Positions 1-6,893 of a stretch of 16,362 bases of DNA are shown one piece after another. Origin of the DNA: Sulfuriferula sp. (GTDB taxonomy: Bacteria; Pseudomonadota; Gammaproteobacteria; Burkholderiales; Sulfuriferulaceae). The stretch spans positions 1 to 16,362 of the forward strand of contig DAICZK010000017.1 of assembly GCA_027311185.1 (NCBI GenBank), given 5' to 3'. The notes beneath the pieces were generated by a model. It was not told the origin of the DNA. It did no database searches and was given only the letters and a program-made list of their open reading frames with translations. The translations under genes and the position numbers were made by a program. Numbering within the stretch: position 1 is the stretch's first letter; each line of letters opens with the position of its first letter.

Positions 1-516
1 ACCGCGCACAGCCTGGTGTTGCTCGACGAAATCGGGCGCGGCACTTCGACCTTCGACGGCCTGGCGCTGGCCTGGTCGGTTGCTCGTCAGCTCGCGGAAA
101 AAATCTGCGCCTACACTCTGTTTGCGACGCATTATTTCGAACTCACGCAACTGGCAGGGCGTTCGCCGCAGATCGTCAACGTACACGTCGAGGCGGTGGA
201 ATATAAAGACCGCATCGTATTTCTGCACAGTATCAAGGACGGTCCCGCCAACCAAAGTTACGGCTTGCAGGTCGCCGCCCTGGCTGGGGTGCCGCAGCCG
301 GTAATTGCCGCTGCGCGGCGCAAGCTCGTCGAACTGGAACAGGCCGCTGCACCCGACGGACGCCAGCCCGATCTGTTCAACAGCCCGGGCAAACCCGCCA
401 CCGCTGAGCCCGTCGCGCACCAAGCCCTGGATCTGCTCGATACCGTCGACCCCGACCTGCTGAGTCCGAAGGCCGCATTGGAGTTGATCTACACATTGAA
501 ATCGCTGTCCTCATGA
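1..516 (+). CDS. mutS: DNA mismatch repair protein MutS, C-terminal part (5' end outside window)
   Basis: MutS binds mismatched bases and uses ATP to recruit MutL in the cytoplasm. The reading frame is open from base 1, so only the last 171 residues are present: the second half of the ATPase domain and the tail. Visible are the Walker B/signature segment [12 protein letters not shown] followed by LALAW, then the FATHYFEL motif, the conserved [12 protein letters not shown] region, and the typical end [19 protein letters not shown] roughly 50-residue low-conservation linker ([11 protein letters not shown] onward) before that tail is normal for the family. The stop codon overlaps the rsgA start (ATGA), so the two are probably co-transcribed. 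The identification is secure; only the length is unknown. Confidence 0.97.
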   Translation, partial: TAHSLVLLDEIGRGTSTFDGLALAWSVARQLAEKICAYTLFATHYFELTQLAGRSPQIVNVHVEAVEYKDRIVFLHSIKDGPANQSYGLQVAALAGVPQPVIAAARRKLVELEQAAAPDGRQPDLFNSPGKPATAEPVAHQALDLLDTVDPDLLSPKAALELIYTLKSLSS

Positions 517-1394
517 GCTCGACCGCCAGACTCGAAGGACTCGTCACCGCCAGCTACGGCCGCCACTATCAGGTAGAATCCGGTGAACTGCAGATAGAAT
601 GTGTTGCGCGCGGCAAACAAAGCGAATCGGTAGCCTGCGGCGACCGGGTCGAATTCAAGCTCACCAGCCCGGATCAGGGTGTAGTGGAACGCATTCTGCC
701 GCGCGCCAGCCTGCTCTACCGCTCCGTCGCCCATCGCAGCAAACTCATCGCCGCCAATGTCGATCTGGCGGTCATTGTCATCGCACCCATTCCAAGCTAC
801 TACGACGCTTTGGTCAATCGCTGCCTGATCGCCGCACAGGCCGCCAATATAGAAGCCGTGATCTGCCTGAACAAATCCGATCTGGGAGAAACGGCCGATG
901 CCGTTTTCGCGCAACTCGCCCCCTATCGCAATTTGGGCTATGCCGTGGTCCGGGTTTCCGCCCATCACGACATCAACGCCCTGCGCCCGCATCTGGAGGG
1001 AAAAATAAGCGCTTTCGTAGGCCAGTCCGGCATGGGAAAATCCAGTCTGATCAATGCGCTGATACCAGGCACGGCCACCGCCACCGCCAGCATATCCACC
1101 GCGCTGGATTCCGGCAAACACACGACAACCAGCGCGAAAATGTATCGGCTCGATGCCAGCAGCCGGCTAATCGATTCGCCCGGCATGCAGGCTTTCGGTT
1201 TGAATCATCTGTCGGCGGGGGAACTCGATCATCTGTTCATCGAATTCCGCCCCCATATCGGACACTGCAAGTTCAGCAACTGCCGGCATATCCACGAGCC
1301 GGATTGCGCCATCCTCGCCGCCTGTCAGCAAGGAAAAATCAGCGCAGTCAGGATGAGCGCTTATCAGGAAATACTGAAAAGCCTCACGTCTTGA
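513..1394 (+). CDS. rsgA: Ribosome small-subunit-dependent GTPase A (RsgA/YjeQ)
   Basis: RsgA is a late 30S ribosome-assembly GTPase that checks the decoding centre. The 293-residue protein shows the circularly permuted GTPase order typical of the family: G4 (NKSD, residues 120-123) comes before the P-loop (GQSGMGKSS, 160-168) and G3 (DSPG, 211-214). The N-terminal ~70 residues fit the OB-fold RNA-binding domain. The C-terminal zinc knuckle is intact as C242-x4-C247-x-H249-x5-C255. The ATG start overlaps the mutS stop by four bases (ATGA), which implies translational coupling. The P-loop has Met where Val is common, a conservative change. There is no clear terminator in the 119 bases that follow. 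Confidence 0.97.
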   Translation: MSSTARLEGLVTASYGRHYQVESGELQIECVARGKQSESVACGDRVEFKLTSPDQGVVERILPRASLLYRSVAHRSKLIAANVDLAVIVIAPIPSYYDALVNRCLIAAQAANIEAVICLNKSDLGETADAVFAQLAPYRNLGYAVVRVSAHHDINALRPHLEGKISAFVGQSGMGKSSLINALIPGTATATASISTALDSGKHTTTSAKMYRLDASSRLIDSPGMQAFGLNHLSAGELDHLFIEFRPHIGHCKFSNCRHIHEPDCAILAACQQGKISAVRMSAYQEILKSLTS

Positions 1395-1513
1395 AACGAC
1401 GGCTATTGGTATTCCTCGGTTGCAAACCTGCGCACCACACTATTTCCGAATTGGGTTGTTTTGTGCCTGCTATTATCTATTGCCGTTAAAAATCCCAGCA
1501 GCAGAGCGGCAGG

Positions 1514-1666
1514 TCATATCAGCCCGAGCAACATCAGCACAAGCAATATGATCAATACCAGCCCCAGCCCGCCGGTCGGCCCGTACCCCCAGCTGCGGCT
1601 GTGCGGCCAAGTGGGAAATGCGCCGATGAGCATCAGCACGATGATAATTAGCAGTATGGTTCCCAT
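1514..1666 (-). CDS. DUF3309 family small membrane protein
   Basis: This is a 50-residue protein, mostly two hydrophobic stretches (MGTILLIIIVLMLIGAF and GLGLVLIILLVLMLLGLI) flanking the conserved core PTWPHSRSWGYGPTGG. The core is the hallmark of the DUF3309 family of tiny proteins found in many proteobacteria; the function is unknown. The frame can be extended upstream to 1747, but the ATG at 1666 is preceded by a strong AAAGGAG ribosome binding site about six bases away, and family members begin at this methionine. The protein is probably an inner-membrane peptide or hairpin. It is monocistronic, oriented against rsgA. A T5 run about 25 bases past the stop may help termination, but I see no strong stem. 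Confidence 0.85.
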   Translation of the reverse strand: MGTILLIIIVLMLIGAFPTWPHSRSWGYGPTGGLGLVLIILLVLMLLGLI

Positions 1667-2218
1667 TACTTTTCTCCTTTGTTTTAACCACGGGCACCGG
1701 ACGCGGGAGCAAGCCTCCCAACATCCCTGCGACATGTTTTGAGCCACGGCATTAACGTTGGAGACGAGGTTGACCTCAAGCGCGAAAAAACCGATATTGA
1801 GCTTACCGATAATGACTTCTGATGATTGTTCACCGAGGTTGGATTATTACCCACCCAATGAGTACAGGTTATAGCTGAGGCACTGTCACGTCTGTGCGAT
1901 ACAGTACAAATCAAGTCCTGTTTAAGGAAGCGCTGACTGATTCAAGTTTTACGAGATGCAATGCTTGGTGGCAGTAACGGCATATAACCCGATCTTTGCA
2001 TAAATTGGCGCGCCCTCGCTAGCCTTCTGTTTCGTATTAAGCTTTTGTTCAGTTGGCTGTATGTATAACTACACCGCGTTTTCACAAAAGCCCCCTACAA
2101 AACAAAATCCTGCGCGATCATCACGCGAATTTATGAAAAGATCGGATAAAGGGGATGACGAATACTTGGGTTAACAGCCGAGCGGTCCAAAACCGGAAAC
2201 CACCTCAAGATGCGCTAC
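1667..2218. other. Gene-poor intergenic region, about 550 bp
   Basis: No convincing gene is visible between the DUF3309 gene and ompW. Open frames here are short, lack ribosome binding sites and do not resemble known families. The half next to the DUF3309 gene should hold its promoter; a poor TTGAGG/GTTAAT pair spaced 17 bases lies on the minus strand around 1750-1780. A small inverted repeat GAGGT-TG-ACCTC sits at 1766-1777. The part from about 1900 to 2150 looks more AT-rich than its surroundings and could be decayed sequence. No terminal inverted repeats, transposase fragment or tRNA were recognised. Confidence 0.5.
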
Positions 2219-2256
2219 GAAGGCGGGACGACAGGCACTTCTGCCCTTCCGCCTTC
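2219..2256 (-). terminator. Stem-loop just downstream of ompW
   Basis: A perfect 8-bp inverted repeat (GAAGGCGG at 2219-2226, CCGCCTTC at 2249-2256) encloses 22 bases that can pair further (AGGCA with TGCCT-like bases). It lies 16 bases beyond the ompW stop codon on the minus strand. No run of T follows the stem, so it is either a weak or rho-assisted terminator or a 3' mRNA-stabilising hairpin. Confidence 0.4.
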
Positions 2257-2271
2257 ATCCCGTGCATCTGT

Positions 2272-2892
2272 CTAGAACTTCCAGCCCAGACCCACGCCCA
2301 GCAGTACCGGGTCAAGCGTCAGCGTGCTGACGTAAGCCCCGTTGGCGGACACGTCGGTCTTCATGTAGATCTTTTTAATGTCCAGGTTAAACAAAATGTT
2401 AGCGGTGATAGGCACATCAAATCCGGCTTGCAGCGCGGCGCCCCAGCTGCTGTTCTGCACGGTGTCATTGCCGCCGGCAAGATTCACGCTGGAAAAGTTC
2501 GTGTAATTGACCCCGGCGCCGACATAAGGCCTGAAGTACGGGCTGTCGGGCATGAAATGGTATTGCACCGTCAAGGTCGGAGGCAGCGCATCGAGCGAGC
2601 CGATATTCGTGCCGTTGACGTCAATGCCAACTGACTGCGGGTAGGTCAGCACCAGCTCGGCCGCAATATTGCTGGTGAAAAAATAGCTCACGTCCACTTC
2701 CGGAATGGTCGTGTTGTTCGCCGCGATACCTGCAAGCGGGGACGAGCTGTTGTCAAAATCGAGATTCACGGCGCGAACCCTCGCAATCACGGTTCCGGGC
2801 ATATCGCCGGGCATATCCCCGTTAGCTGCCAATGCGGTCGATGCGCACAACATCGTGCAAATCAGCGCGCCTAGTTGAGTCGTTTTTTTCAT
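2272..2892 (-). CDS. ompW: OmpW family outer membrane protein
   Basis: OmpW proteins are small eight-stranded outer-membrane barrels with a hydrophobic channel, often responsive to oxygen, iron or stress. The 206-residue product starts with a signal peptide (MKKTTQLGALICTMLCASTALA, cleavage likely after ALA at residue 22). Family features follow: the VRAVNLDFDN opening strand, IPEVDVSYFFTSNIAAEL, a central PPTLTVQYHF and FRPYVGAGVNYTNF, and the terminal LGVGLGWKF ending in phenylalanine as expected for BAM-dependent barrels. The start is supported by AGGAG eight bases upstream. A short duplication (GDMP GDMP) sits just after the signal peptide and is unusual but harmless. The gene is monocistronic with a repeat-rich upstream region. 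Confidence in the family is high; the transported substrate is unknown. Confidence 0.92.
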   Translation of the reverse strand: MKKTTQLGALICTMLCASTALAANGDMPGDMPGTVIARVRAVNLDFDNSSSPLAGIAANNTTIPEVDVSYFFTSNIAAELVLTYPQSVGIDVNGTNIGSLDALPPTLTVQYHFMPDSPYFRPYVGAGVNYTNFSSVNLAGGNDTVQNSSWGAALQAGFDVPITANILFNLDIKKIYMKTDVSANGAYVSTLTLDPVLLGVGLGWKF

Positions 2893-3013
2893 TTTATGAA
2901 ACTCCTAATATTAGTCAATCGGGAAACCAGGTCATCAAACCAGATCAGTCGCGTCATCGAATGGCGGCACGTCGGCCTCAAGCCCGATACGCTGAACGAA
3001 AGACAAACACGCT

Positions 3014-3036
3014 ATATTCTAAGACGATCTTAATAT
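3014..3036 (-). promoter_or_regulatory. AT-rich inverted repeat upstream of ompW, possible operator/promoter
   Basis: Plus-strand arms ATATTCTAAGA (3014-3024) and TCTTAATAT (3028-3036) are near-complementary around CGA, with two unpaired bases. Read toward ompW, the element contains TAGAAT, a good -10 hexamer, about 125 bases before the ompW start. No convincing -35 accompanies it. A repressor or activator site overlapping an ompW promoter is an inference. Confidence 0.35.
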
Positions 3037-3057
3037 CTTTTATTAAGCGTATTTTTT

Positions 3058-3072
3058 GGGGCTCGAAGCCCC
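3058..3072. repeat. Perfect GC-rich palindrome flanked by a T6 run
   Basis: Arms GGGGCT (3058-3063) and AGCCCC (3067-3072) surround CGA, and flanking T3057/A3073 adds a seventh pair. Six T residues lie on the plus strand immediately before the palindrome. A terminator needs T after the stem, and neither strand offers that, so this is not a standard terminator. It lies between the CBS-domain gene and ompW. Confidence 0.5.
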
Positions 3073-3097
3073 ACGCAAACACCAACTGACCTTGCGC

Positions 3098-3138
3098 CTG
3101 CGATTTAACATCGCAGACCCCAGTACTATTAACATCGC
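3098..3138. repeat. Inverted repeat plus direct repeat TTAACATCGC
   Basis: CTGCGAT (3098-3104) and ATCGCAG (3110-3116) form a perfect 7-bp inverted repeat around TTAAC. The decamer TTAACATCGC occurs at 3105-3114 and again at 3129-3138, exactly 24 bases apart. Repeats with this spacing in a promoter-distal intergenic region resemble tandem regulator sites, but no known regulator was matched. Confidence 0.45.
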
Positions 3139-3194
3139 TGTCAACATGGACATTATCGCCCGGGAAATCACCCGCCGTCAATAACGCCAATAAA

Positions 3195-3208
3195 CCGGAT
3201 TATTCCGG
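3195..3208 (-). terminator. Stem-loop containing the CBS-gene stop codon, terminator-like
   Basis: On the minus strand CCGGA-ATAA-TCCGG is followed by TTTATT. The TAA stop of the CBS-domain gene lies in the loop. The stem is only 5 bp and the T-run short, so termination would be weak. A nearly identical stem-loop follows rpsT at 9304-9317. Confidence 0.35.
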
Positions 3209-3640
3209 CCAATGCTTGATGTAGCGCTTGAGCAGCCGATTTTCAAAATCTGCCGCGTTCAGACAGGCGCGCGCGACATCGTGAAAGGAAATGACGCCAA
3301 GCAGGTTTTCACCGTCCATAACCGGCAAATGGCTGACGCGATGATCGGTCATGACGCCGCGCACATAATCGACCGAGTCGTCGGGGTTGCCGATGATCGG
3401 CTCGGTCACCATCACCGCGCTGACTTGTTCGCTCATCAACCCCTCGCCATGCTCGTGCAATCGGCGCAGCACGTCGCGTTCGGTCAATAGACCGACCATC
3501 ACACCCTCCTGACGCACAACCAGGGAGCCGATGTTGTACTTCACCATCTGTGCAATCGCGTCGGCTACTGTTTTTTCGGGCGAAATCGAACAGATTTCGC
3601 TGCCCTTCATAGTCAGAATGTCTCGAATAATCATTTTCAT
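3200..3640 (-). CDS. CBS domain-containing protein (two tandem CBS motifs)
   Basis: This 146-residue protein consists almost wholly of a CBS pair (Bateman module). The first CBS covers roughly residues 8-60 (ISPEKTVADAIAQMVKYNIGSLVV...GLLTERDVLRRL) and the second roughly 70-125 (VMVTEPIIGNPDDSVDYVRGVM...HLPVMDGENLLGVISFHDV). Such stand-alone pairs bind adenine nucleotides or similar ligands and usually regulate a partner; the partner is not evident here. Three ATGs lie close together (3646, 3640, 3634). I chose 3640 because AGGA sits five bases upstream of it, whereas at 3646 the AGG touches the start codon. The gene is monocistronic, 91 bases downstream of yajQ's stop on the same strand, so read-through from yajQ is not possible in this orientation. 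Confidence 0.85.
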   Translation of the reverse strand: MKMIIRDILTMKGSEICSISPEKTVADAIAQMVKYNIGSLVVRQEGVMVGLLTERDVLRRLHEHGEGLMSEQVSAVMVTEPIIGNPDDSVDYVRGVMTDHRVSHLPVMDGENLLGVISFHDVARACLNAADFENRLLKRYIKHWPE

Positions 3641-3731
3641 CCCCATCCTAGTTAACTTGGGTCAAGCATACCAGAAGCGCGACGACGTTGACAGAAATGT
3701 AGGAGCGCGTCCGTCGGTTCAGGGCTCGCCC

Positions 3732-4217
3732 TTAGTCGCGAAAATTCAGAAATTGAACGGGAAAGTCGGTCACCTGTTTGCGTACCAGAGCAATAGCCTC
3801 TTGCAGTAAGTCGCGTTTCGCCCCGCTCACGCGGACCACGTCGCCCTGGATGGTGGCCTGCACCTTAAGTTTGCTCTCCTTGATGTCTTTCACGATTCTT
3901 TTAGCCAACTCGATTTCCAGCCCTGTCTTGACCGTCACGACGCGTTTCACCTTGTTGCCGGTAATCTTCTCAGTCTTGTCGAACTCCAGGCACTTGATGT
4001 CTATACTGCGCTTGATCAGATTGTTGTTGAGCACATCCTGAACCTGATCGAGTTTGAATTCGTCGTCGGCAAACAACGTCAGCACATAATCGGCCTGCTC
4101 GACCCGCGCATCGGAGCCTTTGAAATCAAACCGGGTAGAGACTTCCTTGTTCGCCTGCTCTACCGCGTTTTTAACTTCCTGCTTGTCTACTTCGGAGACA
4201 ATATCGAAACTGGGCAT
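3732..4217 (-). CDS. YajQ family cyclic-di-GMP/nucleotide-binding protein
   Basis: The 161-residue product matches YajQ along its full length, beginning [19 protein letters not shown] with the [11 protein letters not shown] segment and ending [13 protein letters not shown], both diagnostic. The family folds as two RRM/ferredoxin-like halves. Some members bind cyclic-di-GMP and act with a transcription factor; others were reported to bind nucleic acid. The actual ligand here is not shown. A GAGGA ribosome binding site precedes the ATG. It lies 111 bases downstream of ppnP, separated by a GC-rich stem-loop, so it may be expressed separately from the arginine operon. Confidence 0.95.
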   Translation of the reverse strand: MPSFDIVSEVDKQEVKNAVEQANKEVSTRFDFKGSDARVEQADYVLTLFADDEFKLDQVQDVLNNNLIKRSIDIKCLEFDKTEKITGNKVKRVVTVKTGLEIELAKRIVKDIKESKLKVQATIQGDVVRVSGAKRDLLQEAIALVRKQVTDFPVQFLNFRD

Positions 4218-4240
4218 GGCCTATCCTCAAACAAAATCGC

Positions 4241-4258
4241 CGCCCGGGACAGCGGGCG
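4241..4258 (-). terminator. Stem-loop with T-rich tail after ppnP, probable operon terminator
   Basis: CGCCCG (4253-4258 in minus-strand sense) and CGGGCG (4241-4246) pair around CTGTCC. On the minus strand the stem is followed three bases later by ATTTTGTTT. It sits 70 bases beyond the ppnP stop and 24 bases before the yajQ start. It may end the argD-argF-argG-ppnP transcript, or be a 5' leader hairpin of yajQ. Confidence 0.45.
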
Positions 4259-4328
4259 CACGATGCGTAAAATACAAGATGCTAAAAACCGGCAGCATAG
4301 CGAAAGCGGCGCATGCGGACTGCCACGC

Positions 4329-4649
4329 TCAAGACGAGGCGACAAAATGGCAAACGTAATCCAGCATGACCAGCGTTTCGATCTCGAACTGGCTGTTCGC
4401 CGGCACGCTGAACTGCTCGCCCGCCTCGTAGGTCTGCCAATCGCTGCTGCCCTCCAGCCTGACCTTGCACCTCCCGGCATTGATCTCCATGATCTCAGCC
4501 AGAGCGGTGTTGAAAACCAGGCTGCTCGGAAAAATAACGCCCAGGGTTTTTTTGCTGCCGTCCGCGAACAAAACGGTGTGCGACAGGCACTTGCCGTCGA
4601 AATAAACATTAGCCTGCTTGATAATGCTGACCTGATCGAACTGTGTCAT
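4329..4649 (-). CDS. ppnP: Pyrimidine/purine nucleoside phosphorylase (PpnP/YaiE, DUF1255)
   Basis: PpnP is a small cupin that cleaves several nucleosides with phosphate, giving a free base and ribose-1-phosphate. The 106-residue sequence shows the family opening [18 protein letters not shown], the central [20 protein letters not shown], and the diagnostic [21 protein letters not shown] followed by YVCHF. Length is slightly above the E. coli protein (94). The ATG at 4649 shares one base with the argG stop (TGATG), and GGGGGG lies just upstream inside argG's last codons. An in-frame GTG at 4652 is less likely. The tight coupling to argG suggests co-translation, although no direct metabolic link to arginine is obvious. 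Confidence 0.9.
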   Translation of the reverse strand: MTQFDQVSIIKQANVYFDGKCLSHTVLFADGSKKTLGVIFPSSLVFNTALAEIMEINAGRCKVRLEGSSDWQTYEAGEQFSVPANSQFEIETLVMLDYVCHFVASS

Positions 4650-5875
4650 CACACCCCCCGCTTGTTTTGCAGTCTGGCGGCGATCCGCAATCGCAACGCA
4701 TGCAATTTGATAAACCCGCCCGCGTCGGCCTGATTGTACGCGCCGGCATCATCCTCGAAAGTTGCAATCGTGGGATCGAACAGCGAATCCGTCGCCGAAT
4801 CGCGGCCGACTACCATCACATTGCCCTTGTAGAGCTTGACCCGGACCCAGCCGTTGACCGTCGCTTGCGACGCGTCTATCATCGTCTGCAGCATTTTACG
4901 CTCTGGGCTCCACCAGTAGCCGTTATAAATCAGGCTGGCATAACGCGGCATCAATTCGTCTTTCAGGTGCGCGACCTCGCGATCCAGCGTGACCGATTCC
5001 ATCGCCCGATGCGCTTTGAGCATGATTGCGCCGCCTGGCGTTTCATAACAGCCGCGCGATTTCATCCCGACATAGCGGTTTTCGACCAGATCCTGACGCC
5101 CTATGCCGTGCTTCCCACCCAGCCGGTTCAGTTCGGCCAGTACGTTCGCCGGGCTCTGCGCGACCTCGTTGATGGCGACGATGTCTCCGCCGCTGAAACC
5201 CAGCGTGATGTATTCGGGCTGATCGGGAGCCTGTTCCGGCGACACGGTCCAGCGCCACATGTCGGCCTCGGGCTCTTGCGCCGGATTCTCCAGGCTGCGG
5301 CCTTCGTACGAAATATGCAGGAGATTGGCGTCCATGCTGTAGGGGCTGCCGCCGTTTTTGTGTTTCATGTCGACGGCGATGCCGTGCGCTTCGGCGTAAG
5401 CCAGAAGCTTTTCCCGCGACAGCAGGTCCCATTCGCGCCAGGGTGCAATGATCTTGATATCGGGTTTCAGTGCGTATGCGCCAAGCTCGAACCGCACCTG
5501 ATCGTTGCCTTTGCCTGTCGCGCCATGCGAAATCGCGTCGGCGCAGGTAAGGTTGGCGATTTCTATCAGCCGTTTGGCGATCAGCGGCCGCGCAATCGAG
5601 GTGCCAAGCAGGTATTCACCCTCATAGACGGTGTTGGCGCGGAACATGGGGTAGACGAAATCGCGCACGAATTCCTCGCGCAAATCGTCGATGAATATTT
5701 CCTTCACGCCCAGTTTTCGGGCTTTCTCGCGCGCTGGCTCCAGTTCCTCGCCCTGCCCGATGTCTGCCGTAAAGGTCACTACTTCACATTGGTAATGATC
5801 TTGCAGCCACTGCAGGATAACCGAGGTATCCAGACCGCCGGAATAAGCCAGCACTACTTTTTTTACGTCACTCAT
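4649..5875 (-). CDS. argG: Argininosuccinate synthase
   Basis: ArgG joins citrulline and aspartate with ATP hydrolysis to AMP, forming argininosuccinate, the penultimate step of arginine synthesis. The 408-residue product has the PP-loop SGGLDTS at residues 12-18 and the family segments [37 protein letters not shown] and [16 protein letters not shown]. Length fits the usual ~400-residue bacterial form. The ribosome binding site is weak (TAAG-like). It follows argF after a 97-base gap holding a strong palindrome, and its stop overlaps the ppnP start by one base. Argininosuccinate lyase (argH) is not in the window. Confidence 0.98.
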   Translation of the reverse strand: MSDVKKVVLAYSGGLDTSVILQWLQDHYQCEVVTFTADIGQGEELEPAREKARKLGVKEIFIDDLREEFVRDFVYPMFRANTVYEGEYLLGTSIARPLIAKRLIEIANLTCADAISHGATGKGNDQVRFELGAYALKPDIKIIAPWREWDLLSREKLLAYAEAHGIAVDMKHKNGGSPYSMDANLLHISYEGRSLENPAQEPEADMWRWTVSPEQAPDQPEYITLGFSGGDIVAINEVAQSPANVLAELNRLGGKHGIGRQDLVENRYVGMKSRGCYETPGGAIMLKAHRAMESVTLDREVAHLKDELMPRYASLIYNGYWWSPERKMLQTMIDASQATVNGWVRVKLYKGNVMVVGRDSATDSLFDPTIATFEDDAGAYNQADAGGFIKLHALRLRIAARLQNKRGV

Positions 5876-5912
5876 TGCTTAAATATCCACAGTTCACAAT
5901 TTTCAATTCAAC

Positions 5913-5931
5913 TCCGGCGCCGCGCGCCGGA
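5913..5931 (-). repeat. Strong 8-bp hairpin in the argF-argG gap
   Basis: TCCGGCGC (5913-5920) and GCGCCGGA (5924-5931) form a perfect stem around a 3-base loop. It lies 41 bases beyond the argF stop and 37 bases before the argG start. The downstream sequence on the minus strand (GTTGAATTGAAAATT) is AT-rich but not a clean T-run. It could be a partial terminator, or an RNA processing or stability element that sets the argF/argG ratio. Confidence 0.5.
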
Positions 5932-5972
5932 AACAGCGCGGATTTTACACCCAAACTGCGATGCTGGCGCGG

Positions 5973-6893
5973 TTACGCCACTTTACCCAGCAAAAGATAC
6001 TCCATCAAAGCTTTCTGCGTGTGCAGGCGATTTTCAGCCTCGTCCCACACCACGCTCTGTTTGCCGTCCATCACTTCCACCGCCACTTCTTCGCCGCGAT
6101 GCGCGGGCAGGCAGTGCATGAACAAGGCCTCCGGGTCGGCAACCGCCATCATCTCTGCATCGACCTGCCAGTCCTGGAAATCCCGCTTGCGCTCTTCGTT
6201 TTCGGCTTCGAAACCCATACTGGTCCACACGTCGGTGGTAACCAGATGCGCGCCGCGACATGCCTGCATCGGGTCGTCGAAACTTTCATAATGCGTGGTA
6301 TCGTACAATCCGGCGCGCTCGGGTTCAACCTCGTAGCCCGGCGGCGTCGAGACGTGGACGTTAAAATCCAGCACTACGGCGGCTTGCAGCCAGGTGTTGC
6401 ACATATTGTTGGAATCGCCCACCCAGGCCACGGTTTTACCCCCAATGCTGCCATGCCGCTCGATATAAGTGAAAATGTCAGCCATAATCTGGCACGGATG
6501 GTATTCGTTGGTCAGACCGTTGATCACCGGCACGCGCGAATGCGCGGCAAAACGTTCTATGATCGCCTGCTCGAAGGTACGTATCATCACAATATCGACC
6601 ATGCGCGAGATGACTTCAGCCGCGTCTTCCACCGGTTCGCCGCGGCCGAGCTGGGTGTCGCGCGTGTTGAGATAAATCGCCGAGCCGCCGAGCTGGTGCA
6701 TGCCCGCCTCAAACGACAGCCGGGTGCGCGTCGATTGCTTTTCAAATATCATCGCCAGCGTACGATCCAGCAGGGGATGGTAGGTCTGATAATTTTTGAA
6801 GCGACTCTTGATTATTTTCGAGCGCGCAAAAATATGCTCGAACTCCGCGCGCGTCAAATCGTGAAACTGCAAAAAATGCTTGACCGGATTCAT
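5973..6893 (-). CDS. argF: Ornithine carbamoyltransferase
   Basis: ArgF transfers the carbamoyl group of carbamoyl phosphate to ornithine, making citrulline. All landmarks are present in the 306-residue sequence: the carbamoyl-phosphate site STRTR (54-58), HPCQ (132-135), the ornithine-binding DVWTSMG loop (221-227) and HCLPAHRG (260-267). The SMG loop distinguishes it from aspartate carbamoyltransferase. Its ATG overlaps the argD stop by four bases (ATGA), so translation is likely coupled. The length is normal and no anomaly is seen. Confidence 0.98.
   Translation of the reverse strand: MNPVKHFLQFHDLTRAEFEHIFARSKIIKSRFKNYQTYHPLLDRTLAMIFEKQSTRTRLSFEAGMHQLGGSAIYLNTRDTQLGRGEPVEDAAEVISRMVDIVMIRTFEQAIIERFAAHSRVPVINGLTNEYHPCQIMADIFTYIERHGSIGGKTVAWVGDSNNMCNTWLQAAVVLDFNVHVSTPPGYEVEPERAGLYDTTHYESFDDPMQACRGAHLVTTDVWTSMGFEAENEERKRDFQDWQVDAEMMAVADPEALFMHCLPAHRGEEVAVEVMDGKQSVVWDEAENRLHTQKALMEYLLLGKVA

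Noticed and set aside
599..1489. Second plus-strand frame of 296 codons overlapping rsgA
   Set aside because: Out-of-frame shadow rich in Arg and Pro, no domain; rsgA is intact in the other frame.
1918..1945. TTTAAGGAAGCGCTGACTGATTC as an insertion-sequence end
   Set aside because: No matching inverted end, target duplication or transposase remnant could be found nearby.
2231..2246. Sigma-54 promoter-like GGCAC...TGC
   Set aside because: Spacing between GG and GC is too short for a -24/-12 promoter.
3058..3073. GGGGCTTCGAGCCCC as a tRNA T-arm
   Set aside because: Stem and loop lengths do not fit a T-arm, and no acceptor, D or anticodon arm lies around it.
2978..3190. Minus-strand open frame of 70 codons upstream of ompW
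   Set aside because: It begins with TTG without a ribosome binding site, resembles no family, and covers the repeat-rich control region; more likely chance.
5880..5912. Possible ArgR operator (TGAATTGAAAATTG) upstream of argG
   Set aside because: Only one half matches the TGAAT/ATTCA consensus, and there is no paired second box; evidence is too weak.
4643..6121. Long plus-strand open frame of 492 codons opposite argG
   Set aside because: It is the antisense shadow of argG; argG has all catalytic motifs, and the antisense protein shows no recognisable domain.
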